This document shows, piece by piece, positions 9,442 to 20,893 of a DNA stretch of 32,907 nucleotides. The position numbers and the translations under genes were made by a program. Each line of letters opens with the position of its first letter. Position 1 is the first letter of the stretch. Below the pieces are notes generated by a model that worked only from the letters and a program-made list of their open reading frames with translations, did no database searches and had not been told where the DNA came from. Source of the stretch: Muribaculaceae bacterium (lineage in GTDB: Bacteria > Bacteroidota > Bacteroidia > Bacteroidales > Muribaculaceae); contig JAEEVE010000007.1 of the NCBI GenBank assembly GCA_016290765.1, forward strand, positions 1-32,907, given 5' to 3'.

Positions 9442-9487
9442 TAACTACCTTTAACTACTCTAACTACTTAACTACTCAAGATATATG
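9442..9487 (+). repeat. Duplicated leader, copy 1 (upstream of and including nuoH ATG)
   Basis: TAACTACCTTTAACTACTCTAACTACTTAACTACTCAAGATATATG; TAACTAC units spaced 10, 9, 8 nt. Confidence 0.9.
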
Positions 9488-10561
9488 TTTGACTTTTCTA
9501 CAGTCACCAATTGGCTACATGAGTTGATGCTCGGTGCCATGCCCGCATGGCTTGTGACCACGATTGAGTGTGCGCTGGTAGCGTTGTTCCTGTTGCTGGC
9601 CTACTCGGTGCTTGCCATGATTTATATCATGTATGAGCGCTGGGTGTGCGGCTGGATTCAGTGCCGTCGAGGCCCCATCCGTGTGGGTCCTGCGGGCTCG
9701 CTGCAGATTTTTGCCGATGTGTTCAAAATCCTCACCAAGGAGATTATCACCCTGTGGCACACCGACAAGTTCCTGTTCTTCCTTGCCCCCTTCCTGGTGG
9801 TGCTGGCGTCGGTGCTTACCTTCGCTTGCCTGCCCTGGGGAAAGGGTATGCAGCTGATTGACTTCAACATTGGCGCGTTCTTTATCATCGCCGTGTCGTC
9901 GATTGGCGTGTTGGGCATCTTGTTGGCAGGATGGTCGAGCAATAGCAAGTACACCCTGATTGGTGCTATGCGCTCTGGTGCACAAATGATTAGCTATGAG
10001 CTGTCGGTGGGTATCTCGGTGCTCACTATGGTGTGTTTGGCGGGCACGATGAGCATCACGGGCATCGTTGAGGCGCAGAAGGACGGCTGGTTCCTGTTCA
10101 CGGGACACATTCCCGCCATCATTGCCTTCCTCATCTATATCGTAGCTGCAAATGCCGAGAACAACCGTGGCCCGTTTGACCTCCCCGAGGCCGAGCACGA
10201 GCTGACAGCCGGATACCACACCGAGTATTCGGGTATCCACTACGGACTGTTCTACCTTGCCGAGTACCTCAACCTGTTTGTAGTCAGTGGCATCGCTTCA
10301 CTGCTCTTCTTGGGCGGCTGGATGCCGTTGCACATTCCTGGTTGGGAAGGCTTCAACGCGGTGATGGATTACATTCCCAGCACCCTGTGGTTCCTGGGCA
10401 AGGCGTTCTTCATGACATTCATCTTCATGTGGATACGCTGGTCGTTCCCGCGCGTGCGTATCGACCAGATGCTTGCTCTGGAGTGGCGCTACCTCATGCC
10501 CATGGGACTTGTCAACTTGGTGGTGATGGCCATTGTCGTCACCCAGGGATGGCACTTCTAA
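9485..10561 (+). CDS. nuoH: NADH-quinone oxidoreductase subunit H
   Basis: YERWVCGWIQCRRGPIRVGPAGSLQIFADVFKILTKE; NRGPFDLPEAEHELTAGYHTEYSG. Confidence 0.95.
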   Translation: MFDFSTVTNWLHELMLGAMPAWLVTTIECALVALFLLLAYSVLAMIYIMYERWVCGWIQCRRGPIRVGPAGSLQIFADVFKILTKEIITLWHTDKFLFFLAPFLVVLASVLTFACLPWGKGMQLIDFNIGAFFIIAVSSIGVLGILLAGWSSNSKYTLIGAMRSGAQMISYELSVGISVLTMVCLAGTMSITGIVEAQKDGWFLFTGHIPAIIAFLIYIVAANAENNRGPFDLPEAEHELTAGYHTEYSGIHYGLFYLAEYLNLFVVSGIASLLFLGGWMPLHIPGWEGFNAVMDYIPSTLWFLGKAFFMTFIFMWIRWSFPRVRIDQMLALEWRYLMPMGLVNLVVMAIVVTQGWHF

Positions 10562-10624
10562 AATGCATGCAGTAGCAGTCCTTTTTGCTCTGTATGCCAC
10601 GGTTAAGCCAAGCAAGGCACTACT

Positions 10625-12167
<1,543 letters not shown>

Positions 12168-12184
12168 CATACTGTCCCTCCAAG

Positions 12185-12198
12185 CCCCCTAAAGGGGG
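12185..12198. repeat. Intercistronic REP-like hairpin between atpD and atpC
   Basis: CCCCCT-AA-AGGGGG within GTCCCTCCAAGCCCCCTAAAGGGGGACC. Confidence 0.7.
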
Positions 12199-12216
12199 AC
12201 CCTAAATTATAATAAG

Positions 12217-12453
12217 ATGACACTCAAAATCATATCGGCTCAACAGATTGAGTTTGAAGGCGAGGTGACCAGCGTCACCCTGCCAGGTGCCATGGGCAAG
12301 TTCCAGGTGCTTAATAACCATGCCGCGCTCATCGCTGCGCTGGCAGCCGGACAGGTGCACTATGTTACCGCCGACGGACAGGCCCAGGAGCGTGCTATTC
12401 AGGGCGGTGTGGCCGATATCAAGAACAATGTGGTGAGTGTGTGTATGTATTAA
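12217..12453 (+). CDS. atpC: F1Fo ATP synthase subunit epsilon (short form)
   Basis: 78 aa; TLKIISAQQIEFEGEVTSVTLPGAMGKFQVLNNHAALIAAL; beta-sandwich domain only; position after atpD. Confidence 0.9.
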   Translation: MTLKIISAQQIEFEGEVTSVTLPGAMGKFQVLNNHAALIAALAAGQVHYVTADGQAQERAIQGGVADIKNNVVSVCMY

Positions 12454-12457
12454 TGTT

Positions 12458-13528
12458 ATGAAGAAAGTAATAGCATCAATTATTGGCATCCTCATAGGGG
12501 CGTTGATTGCGTTAGGCTACTACAGCGCTGCGCATCATCGCGCACAGGGCGAGTCCCACGAGCTGAACCCCAAGGAGACCATCTTTGAGCACTTGGGCGA
12601 TGCCTATGGTTGGGAGGTTCCCTTCAACCACAACGCCCGTATCCCCTTGCCCATCATCGTCAAGGGGCAAGACGGCTGGCACTGCTTCATGAGCAGCAGG
12701 GTCACTGACGGGCAGACCTACGAGGGTTACCGCATCGGCCAAAGCGAGGAGCATCATGGTAAGGTGGTGCAAGTCTTGCCCGATGGTACCGAGTACCGTC
12801 CGCTTGACTTCTCCATTACCAAGAATGTGGCTGGAATCTTCATCGCAGCCATCTGCGTGATTATCCTGGTGATGTCGATGAAGCGTTACTATGTCAAGAA
12901 CGGCATGAAGGCGCCCCGCCGTGGAAAGGGTCTGTTGGAGCTGATCATCGACTTTGTCTATGGCGACACCATCAAGCCCATCTTGGGCAAGCATGCGCCC
13001 AAGTATGCACCCTACTTGCTCACAGTGTTCTTCTTCATCCTGACGATGAACCTGCTGGGACTGATTGTCATCTTCCCGGGTGGTGCAAACTTGACAGGCA
13101 ACATCGCCGTCACCCTGGTGCTGGCGTTGATCACTTTCTTGATTACCACCTTCAGCGGCACACGCGAGTACTGGAAGGAAATTTTCTGGCCCGAGGTGCC
13201 CGTAGCACTCAAGTGCCCCGTCCCCATGATGCAAATCATCGAGGTGCTGGGTATGTTCACCAAGCCTCTGGCGCTGATGATTCGTCTCTTTGCCAACATG
13301 ATGAGTGGTCACATGGTGGTGCTGGTGCTGATGCTGCTCATCTTTATCTTTACCAACCTGTTCGGTGTGGCAGTGGGCGGTGGAACGGCCATCTTCTCGG
13401 TGGCGTTCACCTTGTTCATGTTGTTGCTCGACACGTTGGTGAGTTTCATCCAGGCCTATGTGTTCACCATCCTCTCGACCATCTTCATCTCGATGGCGCT
13501 GGTCGAGCCGCATCATCAGGCCGAATAA
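12458..13528 (+). CDS. atpB: F1Fo ATP synthase subunit a
   Basis: KPLALMIRLFANMMSGHMVV with conserved Arg; start taken at MKKVIASIIG. Confidence 0.93.
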   Translation: MKKVIASIIGILIGALIALGYYSAAHHRAQGESHELNPKETIFEHLGDAYGWEVPFNHNARIPLPIIVKGQDGWHCFMSSRVTDGQTYEGYRIGQSEEHHGKVVQVLPDGTEYRPLDFSITKNVAGIFIAAICVIILVMSMKRYYVKNGMKAPRRGKGLLELIIDFVYGDTIKPILGKHAPKYAPYLLTVFFFILTMNLLGLIVIFPGGANLTGNIAVTLVLALITFLITTFSGTREYWKEIFWPEVPVALKCPVPMMQIIEVLGMFTKPLALMIRLFANMMSGHMVVLVLMLLIFIFTNLFGVAVGGGTAIFSVAFTLFMLLLDTLVSFIQAYVFTILSTIFISMALVEPHHQAE

Positions 13529-13577
13529 TAACTTTTGAATTTTATCAAACAATAATAACAATTTAAAACTTAAGACT

Positions 13578-13817
13578 ATGTTAGGAATGATTTTAGCAGA
13601 TGCTATGGCCAATCTGGGTGCAGCAATTGGCGCAGGTATCGCAGCAGTGGCTGCAGGTATTGGTATTGGTAAGATTGGCGGCTCGGCCATGGAGGCCATT
13701 GCCCGTCAGCCCGAGTCGACCGGTGACATCCGCAGCAACATGATTGTGATTGCTGCTCTGATCGAGGGTGTGGCTTTCCTTGCCCTCATCGTGTGTGTGC
13801 TGGCTATTATTATGTAA
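13578..13817 (+). CDS. atpE: F1Fo ATP synthase subunit c
   Basis: 79 aa hairpin; AAGIGIGKIGGSAMEAIARQPE; carboxylate in AALIEGVAFLAL. Confidence 0.95.
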   Translation: MLGMILADAMANLGAAIGAGIAAVAAGIGIGKIGGSAMEAIARQPESTGDIRSNMIVIAALIEGVAFLALIVCVLAIIM

Positions 13818-13837
13818 TCATTTTTCCGATTCAATAA

Positions 13838-14335
13838 ATGGAACTTTTCACGCCTGAATTTGGCCTGGTTTTCTGGATGTTTGTGGCATTCCTGTGCCTA
13901 TACTTCATCCTTGCCAAGTATGCCTGGCCCTACATCATCAAGTCGATGGAGGAACGAGCCGAGCTGATTGACAAGGGTGTCGCCTATGCCCAGGAGGCTA
14001 AGGTGCAGCTCGACAACGCCAAGAGCGAAGCCGACCACCTGGTCGCCGAGGCACGACAGCAACAGGCCGATATCTTGCGCGACGCCGCCAAGATGCGCAA
14101 CCAGATCATTGAGGATGCGCGTGGCGAGGCCGCCGTCGAGGCAAAGAAAGTTTCTGATGCCGCCATGGTGTCGATCGAGCAGGCAAAGAAGGAGAGCGAG
14201 AAACAGCTCAGACTGGAAGTGAGCGAGATCGCCCTGCAGATTGCCGAGAAGGTGCTGCGCAAGAACGTCAGCGACGACAAGGCGCAGCGCGAACTCGTCG
14301 ACAAGTACCTCAACGAGGTGGAGACCAAAAACTAA
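13838..14335 (+). CDS. atpF: F1Fo ATP synthase subunit b
   Basis: One N-terminal TM then long charged coiled coil; locus context. Confidence 0.93.
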   Translation: MELFTPEFGLVFWMFVAFLCLYFILAKYAWPYIIKSMEERAELIDKGVAYAQEAKVQLDNAKSEADHLVAEARQQQADILRDAAKMRNQIIEDARGEAAVEAKKVSDAAMVSIEQAKKESEKQLRLEVSEIALQIAEKVLRKNVSDDKAQRELVDKYLNEVETKN

Positions 14336-14341
14336 CGGACT

Positions 14342-14881
14342 ATGAATGACGGACTCATCCCCAAGCGATATGCCAAGGCCTTGTACAAACTGGCCGTCGA
14401 AAATGGCGACTCGCAAGAGATTTATGAGCAACTTAAACCGCTGAGCCGAGGACTGAAGGGACTTGACGACCTCAAGCGCGTACTGCTCAACCCTCATGTC
14501 AAGGAAGAAGACAAGGGGCGTGTGATGATGCAGCTCGTCGGGGCAAAGCCCGGTAGTTCGCTCGAGAAGTTCTTGTTATTGGTCATCAGAAACAATCGTG
14601 CCGAGTTTTTGAGAAAAATCGCATTGTCCTATGTGAACCTCTATCGCGAGGAGCATGACATCGCCAAGGTCGATATTTTATCGGCTACCGAGTTGCCCGA
14701 GCAGCAGGTCGAGGCTATCGTCGACATCATTCGTCGTCGCATGCCCGGAACCACCCTAGAGGTGCAGCACACCATTGCCCCCGAGCTCATCGGAGGTTTT
14801 ATCGTTAGGGTAGGCGATGTCTTGCTCGACGCCTCGGTCAAGAATGAATTGAATAATTTGCGTTTAAAACTTTTAAGTTAA
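14342..14881 (+). CDS. atpH: F1Fo ATP synthase subunit delta
   Basis: [55 protein letters not shown]. Confidence 0.93.
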   Translation: MNDGLIPKRYAKALYKLAVENGDSQEIYEQLKPLSRGLKGLDDLKRVLLNPHVKEEDKGRVMMQLVGAKPGSSLEKFLLLVIRNNRAEFLRKIALSYVNLYREEHDIAKVDILSATELPEQQVEAIVDIIRRRMPGTTLEVQHTIAPELIGGFIVRVGDVLLDASVKNELNNLRLKLLS

Positions 14882-14886
14882 TTCAA

Positions 14887-16461
14887 ATGATTAACCCAAG
14901 CGAAATATCCGACATACTGAAACAGCAACTGAGCGACATTGAGCGCAATGTATCGTTCGAGGAGGTCGGTACGGTGCTAGAGGTGGGCGACGGTGTGGCG
15001 CACGTCTATGGCCTGAGCAATGTCGAGGCCAACGAGCTCGTCGAGTTTGAGAACGGCGTCACTGGCGTTGCCATGAACCTCGAGGAGAGTGACGTGGGTG
15101 TCATCCTGCTCAACGAGGTGGACTCCATCAGCGAGAATATGAAGGTTCGCCGCACGGGCGAGATTGCTTCCATTCAGGTGGGCGAAGGCCTGCTGGGACG
15201 CGTCATCAACGTGCTAGCCGAACCCATTGACGGTGGTGGCTCCATCGACGGCAAGCGCGTCCGCCTGCCGCTCGAGCGCAAGGCACCGGGCGTCATCTTC
15301 CGTCAGCCGGTCAACCAGCCGCTGCAAACGGGACTCAAGGCTATTGACTCGATGATTCCCATCGGCCGTGGTCAGCGTGAGCTCATCATCGGTGACCGAC
15401 AGATTGGCAAGACCGCCATCGCTGTCGATACCATCATCAATCAGCGCCAGAACTATGAAGCCGGCAAACCTGTCTATTGCATCTATGTAGCCATTGGACA
15501 GAAGGCATCGACTGTTGCAGCCCTGGTCAATACGCTCAAGGCCCACAACGCTATGGACTATACTGTGGTGGTCGCTGCTACCGCTGCCGACTCGGCCTCG
15601 ATGCGTTACTATGCACCCTTTGCTGGTGCAGCCATTGGCGAGTACTTCCGCGACACCGGTCGCGATGCCCTGGTCATCTATGACGACTTGTCAAAGCATG
15701 CTGTGGCCTATCGCGAGATTTCGCTGATTCTTAAGCGTCCGTCTGGACGTGAGGCATATCCTGGTGATATCTTCTACCTGCACAGCCGCCTGCTTGAGCG
15801 TGCCGCCAAGATTAACGAGAACCAGGCGGTGGCGTCGGTCATGAACGACCTGCCAGACGTGCTCAAGCCCATGGTAAAGGGTGGTGGCTCGCTAACCGCA
15901 TTGCCCATCATCGAGACGCAGGCTGGCGACGTGAGTGCTTATATCCCTACCAACGTCATCTCGATTACCGATGGCCAGATTTACTTGGAGACCGCACTAT
16001 TCAACGCTGGTATCCGTCCGGCTGTCAATGTGGGTATCTCGGTGAGCCGTGTGGGTGGTAATGCCCAAATCAAGTGTATGAAGAAGGTTGCTGGTACGCT
16101 TAAGATTGCCCAGGCACAATATCGTGAGCTCGAGGCGTTCACCAAGTTTGGTGGCGATATCGACCCAGTGACTGCGCGTACCATCGACACCGGTCGTAAG
16201 AACGAGCGACTGCTCGTGCAGCCGCAATATGAGCCAATGGCTGTCGAGGAACAGGTCGCCATCATCTTCTGCGGCGTCAACGGATTGCTGCAGCGGGTGC
16301 CGGTCGACCAGGTGGGTGAGTTTGAGAAACTCTTCGTCCAGTACCTCAAGGCCAAGCATCAGAGCGACGTGCTCGACGTGCTGCGCTTGGGCAAGATTGA
16401 CGACGACGTGATGGCTAAGCTTAAGAACGCCGCCCAAGAAATCGCCGGGAAGTACGAGTAA
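14887..16461 (+). CDS. atpA: F1Fo ATP synthase subunit alpha
   Basis: [76 protein letters not shown]. Confidence 0.97.
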   Translation: MINPSEISDILKQQLSDIERNVSFEEVGTVLEVGDGVAHVYGLSNVEANELVEFENGVTGVAMNLEESDVGVILLNEVDSISENMKVRRTGEIASIQVGEGLLGRVINVLAEPIDGGGSIDGKRVRLPLERKAPGVIFRQPVNQPLQTGLKAIDSMIPIGRGQRELIIGDRQIGKTAIAVDTIINQRQNYEAGKPVYCIYVAIGQKASTVAALVNTLKAHNAMDYTVVVAATAADSASMRYYAPFAGAAIGEYFRDTGRDALVIYDDLSKHAVAYREISLILKRPSGREAYPGDIFYLHSRLLERAAKINENQAVASVMNDLPDVLKPMVKGGGSLTALPIIETQAGDVSAYIPTNVISITDGQIYLETALFNAGIRPAVNVGISVSRVGGNAQIKCMKKVAGTLKIAQAQYRELEAFTKFGGDIDPVTARTIDTGRKNERLLVQPQYEPMAVEEQVAIIFCGVNGLLQRVPVDQVGEFEKLFVQYLKAKHQSDVLDVLRLGKIDDDVMAKLKNAAQEIAGKYE

Positions 16462-16498
16462 TCAATTAAGAATTCTCCATTCTCAATTAAAAGAATAA

Positions 16499-17383
16499 GT
16501 GTCAACACTACGTGAATTGAAGAGCCGCATCGGGTCGGTTGCGTCGACGCAGAAAACCACAAGCGCGATGAAGATGATTTCGTCGGCTAAGATGCGCAAG
16601 GCAACTTATCAACTGCAGCGCCTGTCGCCTTATCGTGCAATGGTGCAGCGGGTTATAAGTCACTTGCTCGTAACCGACCAGGAGTTTTCGTCACCGCTCA
16701 TTGTTACGCGCGATGTGCATCGCATGGCATTGGTGGTGTTCGGCAGCGACGACGGCTTGTGCGGAGCATTCAACATCAATCTGTTCAAGCACTTGCTAAG
16801 CGCTATCAATCAAGTGCGTGAGCAGTATGGTAAGGACCTCAAGCTCACGGTCATTCCTGTGGGCAAGAAGTTGACCAAGGCGGCGCTGAAGCTTGCTGGC
16901 AACGACATCCAGGTCGAGCGTACAAGTCTGAATACGCGCAGCACAGCCGATGAGCTCAACGAGCTCACAGGATTGTTGCGGCAGCGTTTCCTTGACGGGG
17001 AACTCGACCGCGCCGAGGTGCTCTATATGCACTTTATCAGCACTAGCCGCCAGGTGTTCACTCGTGAGCAACTGTTGCCGGTGAGCTACGAGTCGATTGC
17101 CGAGCAGATGGATGCCCGTGCCGCAGCCGAGCCTTGCTTGTTTGAACCCGATGCCAACACCATCTTTAACAGTGTGCTACCCCTGCATCTGCGCGCCATG
17201 ATGCAGGAGGTATACACCGAAAGTGCTGCTAGCGAGCAAGCATCGCGCGTGATGGCCATGCAGACCGCCAGCGACAATGCCAAGGAACTGCTCGACGAGC
17301 TGAACCTCGAGTACAACAAGTTGCGCCAGCAGAGCATCACCACCGAGTTGCTCGACATCATCGGTGGACAGGTGCAACGATAA
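16499..17383 (+). CDS. atpG: F1Fo ATP synthase subunit gamma
   Basis: GTG start; STLRELKSRIGSVASTQKTTSAMKMISSAKMRKA; ASRVMAMQTASDNAKELLDELNLEYNKLRQQSITTELLDIIGG. Confidence 0.95.
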   Translation: MSTLRELKSRIGSVASTQKTTSAMKMISSAKMRKATYQLQRLSPYRAMVQRVISHLLVTDQEFSSPLIVTRDVHRMALVVFGSDDGLCGAFNINLFKHLLSAINQVREQYGKDLKLTVIPVGKKLTKAALKLAGNDIQVERTSLNTRSTADELNELTGLLRQRFLDGELDRAEVLYMHFISTSRQVFTREQLLPVSYESIAEQMDARAAAEPCLFEPDANTIFNSVLPLHLRAMMQEVYTESAASEQASRVMAMQTASDNAKELLDELNLEYNKLRQQSITTELLDIIGGQVQR

Positions 17384-17406
17384 TAGCTTTATAAATACTA
17401 TAAGAT

Positions 17407-17946
17407 ATGAGCATTCAGGAATATTTTGTTTCGCTTTTCAAGGGCATCCACAGCCTGATCAAGGGTATGGCGGTCACTGGCAAGGAACTGGTGTCGCCCA
17501 AAGTCACTGAGCAGTACCCCGAGAATCGGGCAACATTGAAGATACCCGAGCGGTTCCGTGCAACACTCACCCTCATCTATGATGAGAACGGTAACCACAA
17601 GTGCATCGCTTGCAAGACCTGTGAGCGCAACTGTCCCAATGGCACTATCCACATTGACACACGCATGGTCGACCTGCCCAACGGCAAGAAGAAGGTGAAG
17701 CTCGACAAGTATATCTATGACTTGGGCAGCTGTACGTTCTGCGACTTGTGCGTCACCACGTGTCCTACACACGCCTTGGAGTTTTCCAACGACTTTGAGC
17801 AGGCGGTCTTCCGTCGCGAGGCGCTGGTCAAGCAGCTCAACTACCTTCCCGAGAAGGATGAGCCAGCTCCCGCACCTGCTCCTGCACCTGCCGACAAGCC
17901 CGAGGAAGCAACAAAGCCTGTAGCTCCGGAACCCCCAAAAGAATAA
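17407..17946 (+). CDS. nuoI: NADH-quinone oxidoreductase subunit I, 2x[4Fe-4S]
   Basis: CIACKTCERNCP and CTFCDLCVTTCP; low-complexity tail PAPAPAPAPADKPEEATKPVAPEPPKE. Confidence 0.93.
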   Translation: MSIQEYFVSLFKGIHSLIKGMAVTGKELVSPKVTEQYPENRATLKIPERFRATLTLIYDENGNHKCIACKTCERNCPNGTIHIDTRMVDLPNGKKKVKLDKYIYDLGSCTFCDLCVTTCPTHALEFSNDFEQAVFRREALVKQLNYLPEKDEPAPAPAPAPADKPEEATKPVAPEPPKE

Positions 17947-17947
17947 T

Positions 17948-17984
17948 GTCTAGTGCATCTAGCTAGTCTGGTGCTTCTAGTTTA
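17948..17984 (+). repeat. Imperfect ~18-nt tandem duplication in the nuoI-nuoJ spacer
   Basis: GTCTAGTGCATCTAGCTA / GTCTGGTGCTTCTAGTTTA. Confidence 0.6.
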
Positions 17985-18016
17985 TCAATAATAATCCTCA
18001 ATTTTCAATTGAAAAA

Positions 18017-18532
18017 ATGGAATCCTTAGGAAATATCATCTTATATTTCGTGATTGCTCTGGCAATTATCGTGTTCTCGGTGTTGACCGTCACCACGCGA
18101 CAGATTCTGCGCTCGGCAACCTACCTGTTGTTCGTGCTATTTGCCACGGCAGCCATCTACTTCCAGATGGACTATCCTTTCCTGGGTGCCGTACAAATTG
18201 CCGTCTATGCCGGTGGCATCGTGGTGCTGTTTGTGTTCTCAATCTTGCTGACCCACCAGCCGGGTAAGGATGCCCAGCGTATCGAGTCGTCGAGGCGTGT
18301 ACTGGGGGCTATCGCGGCGCTGCTGGGCGTGGGAGCGTGCGGATTTGCATTGTTCTCTTATGCCAACTTCTGCGGACGCCAGTTGCAAGAGGCGCATAGC
18401 TGGGACATCAACGAGATTGGGCAGTTCTTGCTCAGTACCGACAAGTTTGGATATCTCTTGCCATTCGAGGCTGTCAGTGTGTTGTTGCTGGCATGCATCA
18501 TTGGTGGCGTAGTCATTGCACGACGTCGTTAA
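18017..18532 (+). CDS. nuoJ: NADH-quinone oxidoreductase subunit J
   Basis: ATYLLFVLFATAAIYFQMDYPFLGAVQIAVYAGGIVVLFVFSILLT. Confidence 0.93.
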   Translation: MESLGNIILYFVIALAIIVFSVLTVTTRQILRSATYLLFVLFATAAIYFQMDYPFLGAVQIAVYAGGIVVLFVFSILLTHQPGKDAQRIESSRRVLGAIAALLGVGACGFALFSYANFCGRQLQEAHSWDINEIGQFLLSTDKFGYLLPFEAVSVLLLACIIGGVVIARRR

Positions 18533-18555
18533 TCTAAGAAAGGAGGAAACAGACA

Positions 18556-18867
18556 ATGAATCTCACCTTACTCATGTATCTCGTGCCCAGCCTCATTATG
18601 TTTGGCTGTGGCGTGTATGGCTTTCTGACTCGCAAGAACATGATTGCCATCATGATTTCGCTCGAGTTGATGCTCAACTCAGTCGACATCAACTTTGTCG
18701 TGTTTAATCGCTACTTGTTCCCTGGGCAGATGGACGGCATGTTCTTCACGCTGTTTGCCATCGCCATTGCGGCTGCCGAGACAGCATTGGCACTGGCCAT
18801 CATCATCAACGTCTTCCGTGTGGCTCGCAAGGTCGACATCAACGAACTCATTAAACTGAAATTCTAA
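18556..18867 (+). CDS. nuoK: NADH-quinone oxidoreductase subunit K
   Basis: GVYGFLTRKNMIAIMISLELMLNSVDINFVVF...AAAETALALAIIINVFR. Confidence 0.95.
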   Translation: MNLTLLMYLVPSLIMFGCGVYGFLTRKNMIAIMISLELMLNSVDINFVVFNRYLFPGQMDGMFFTLFAIAIAAAETALALAIIINVFRVARKVDINELIKLKF

Positions 18868-18872
18868 TAGCT

Positions 18873-20864
18873 ATGCCTTTAAGTTATACAATTGCAGTGA
18901 TTGCGATACCCTTGTTCATGTTCTTCTTCTTGGGACTGGCAGGGGTGAAGATGGGACGGAAACTCACCGGCTGGCTGGGCGTGATTGGAATGCTCATCAC
19001 CACTATCCTGGCCTATGGCGTTGCGCTGACCTATTTCTTTGGCACCGACCAGGGACAGGTTGTTGATGGCGTGCGCAAGGCGGTGGTGGTGTTCAACCCC
19101 GACTGGCTCTCGTTCACCAAGGACTTGGTGGTGCGCATGGGCATCATGCTCGACCCGATTGCAGCCATGATGTTAATTGTCATCACCACCGTGTCGATGA
19201 TGGTGCACCTCTACAGCTTGGGCTACATGAGCGACCATCACGGCAACGCCGAGAAGGGCTTCCAGCGCTACTATGCGTTTCTGGCATTGTTTACCTTCTC
19301 GATGCTGGGATTGGTGGTGGCCACCAACTTGTTCCAAATCTTCATTTTCTTTGAGATGGTGGGTGTGTCATCCTACCTGCTCATCGGATTCTATTATCAT
19401 TCGCCCGCAGCGGTGCACGCCAGCAAGAAGGCGTTCATCGTCACACGTTTGGCCGACTTGTTCTTCCTGCTGGGTATCATGATCCTGAGCTTCTACACTG
19501 GCACGTTCGACTTCGACAAGCTAGTGTTTGGAGATGGCGCCAACAGCCTGGAGGTAGCACAGAGCGCGATTTCCACAGCACAGGGCGCAACCTTTATGGG
19601 ATGCTCGGTTATGGCATGGGCGCTGACCTTCATCTTTATCGGCGGTGCCGGCAAGAGTGCAATGTATCCGTTGCACATTTGGCTGCCCGACGCCATGGAG
19701 GGCCCCACGCCCGTTTCGGCGTTGATTCACGCCGCCACGATGGTGGTCGCCGGTGTCTTCCTGGTGGCGCGTCTGTTCCCGCTCTATGTCATTGAGCAGG
19801 GAGCGATGGAGATTATCTGTGTCGTGGGCGCTTTCACCGCTTTCTATGCCGCAGCCATCGCTTGTGTGCAGAGCGACATCAAGCGAGCACTGGCATTCTC
19901 GACCATCTCGCAAATCGCATTCATGATGACTTCGTTGGCTGTTAGTTCGGCAGATGGTGGCCTGATCGAGATACACGGAGGACATGGTCTGGGCTATATG
20001 GCCTCGATGTTCCACTTGTTCACCCACGCAATGTTCAAGGCATTGCTCTTCCTCTGCGCTGGTGCCATCATCCACGCTGTGCACAGCAACGAGAACAGTG
20101 ACATGCATGGCTTGCACAAGTTCATGCCCATCACCAGTTTTGCCTTCCTCATTGGCTGCCTTGCCATTGCGGGTATTCCGCCATTTGCTGGCTTCTGGAG
20201 CAAGGACGAGATTCTCGTTGCTTGCTACAGCAAGGGCTTGGGTTGGGGCATTTGGATGTCGATGGTCGCTGGTTTGACTGCGTTCTACATGTTCCGCATC
20301 TATTTCCTCATTTTCCACTGGAAGAAGCACGAGGTGCACACCGAGCATGCTCCTGCCGACCAGCCCTGGACAATGACCCTGCCGCTGATTATCCTGAGTG
20401 TTGTCTCGATTATCGCAGGTTTTGCACCCGCAGCCAAGTTGCTTGGATGGGACGGTAAGGAACTGCACACCCATCTCGATTGGACGGTGGCAGGCACTAG
20501 CGTGCTCATCGCCTGTGTCGGCATTGGACTGGCGTTCAAGATGTACTACAAGGAGAACGACCTGCCCGACAAGCTGCAAGCACGCTTCAGTGGTCTGTGG
20601 GAGGCTGCTTATCGCCGTTTCTATATGGACGAGCTCTATCAGTTTATCACCCACAAGGTGATCTTCCAGAGCATCTGCAAGCCCATTGCCAAGTTTGACC
20701 GTGGCATCATCGACGGTTTCTTCAACATGCTGGCCAATGTTACTGGACATGCTGCCTATGGAATTCGCCGACTGCAGAACGGCTCGATTCAGAGTTATGT
20801 ATATGTCTATCTGGTGGGAGTCCTCGCTTTGGCACTCATCACCATGGTGTGTGTGTTAATTTAA
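18873..20864 (+). CDS. nuoL: NADH-quinone oxidoreductase subunit L
   Basis: FFEMVGVSSYLLIGFYY; GKSAMYPLHIWLPDAMEGPTPVSALIHAATMVVAGVFLVAR. Confidence 0.95.
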   Translation: MPLSYTIAVIAIPLFMFFFLGLAGVKMGRKLTGWLGVIGMLITTILAYGVALTYFFGTDQGQVVDGVRKAVVVFNPDWLSFTKDLVVRMGIMLDPIAAMMLIVITTVSMMVHLYSLGYMSDHHGNAEKGFQRYYAFLALFTFSMLGLVVATNLFQIFIFFEMVGVSSYLLIGFYYHSPAAVHASKKAFIVTRLADLFFLLGIMILSFYTGTFDFDKLVFGDGANSLEVAQSAISTAQGATFMGCSVMAWALTFIFIGGAGKSAMYPLHIWLPDAMEGPTPVSALIHAATMVVAGVFLVARLFPLYVIEQGAMEIICVVGAFTAFYAAAIACVQSDIKRALAFSTISQIAFMMTSLAVSSADGGLIEIHGGHGLGYMASMFHLFTHAMFKALLFLCAGAIIHAVHSNENSDMHGLHKFMPITSFAFLIGCLAIAGIPPFAGFWSKDEILVACYSKGLGWGIWMSMVAGLTAFYMFRIYFLIFHWKKHEVHTEHAPADQPWTMTLPLIILSVVSIIAGFAPAAKLLGWDGKELHTHLDWTVAGTSVLIACVGIGLAFKMYYKENDLPDKLQARFSGLWEAAYRRFYMDELYQFITHKVIFQSICKPIAKFDRGIIDGFFNMLANVTGHAAYGIRRLQNGSIQSYVYVYLVGVLALALITMVCVLI

Positions 20865-20893
20865 TCGATTACGGTCCCTAAAAATATAGTAAG

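Noticed and set aside
12512-13699. 395-aa antisense ORF over atpB/atpE
   Set aside because: His/Gln/Asp-rich low-complexity translation opposite conserved membrane proteins; compositional artefact
19521-20750. 409-aa antisense ORF over nuoL
   Set aside because: Shadow ORF opposite conserved nuoL; no recognisable motif
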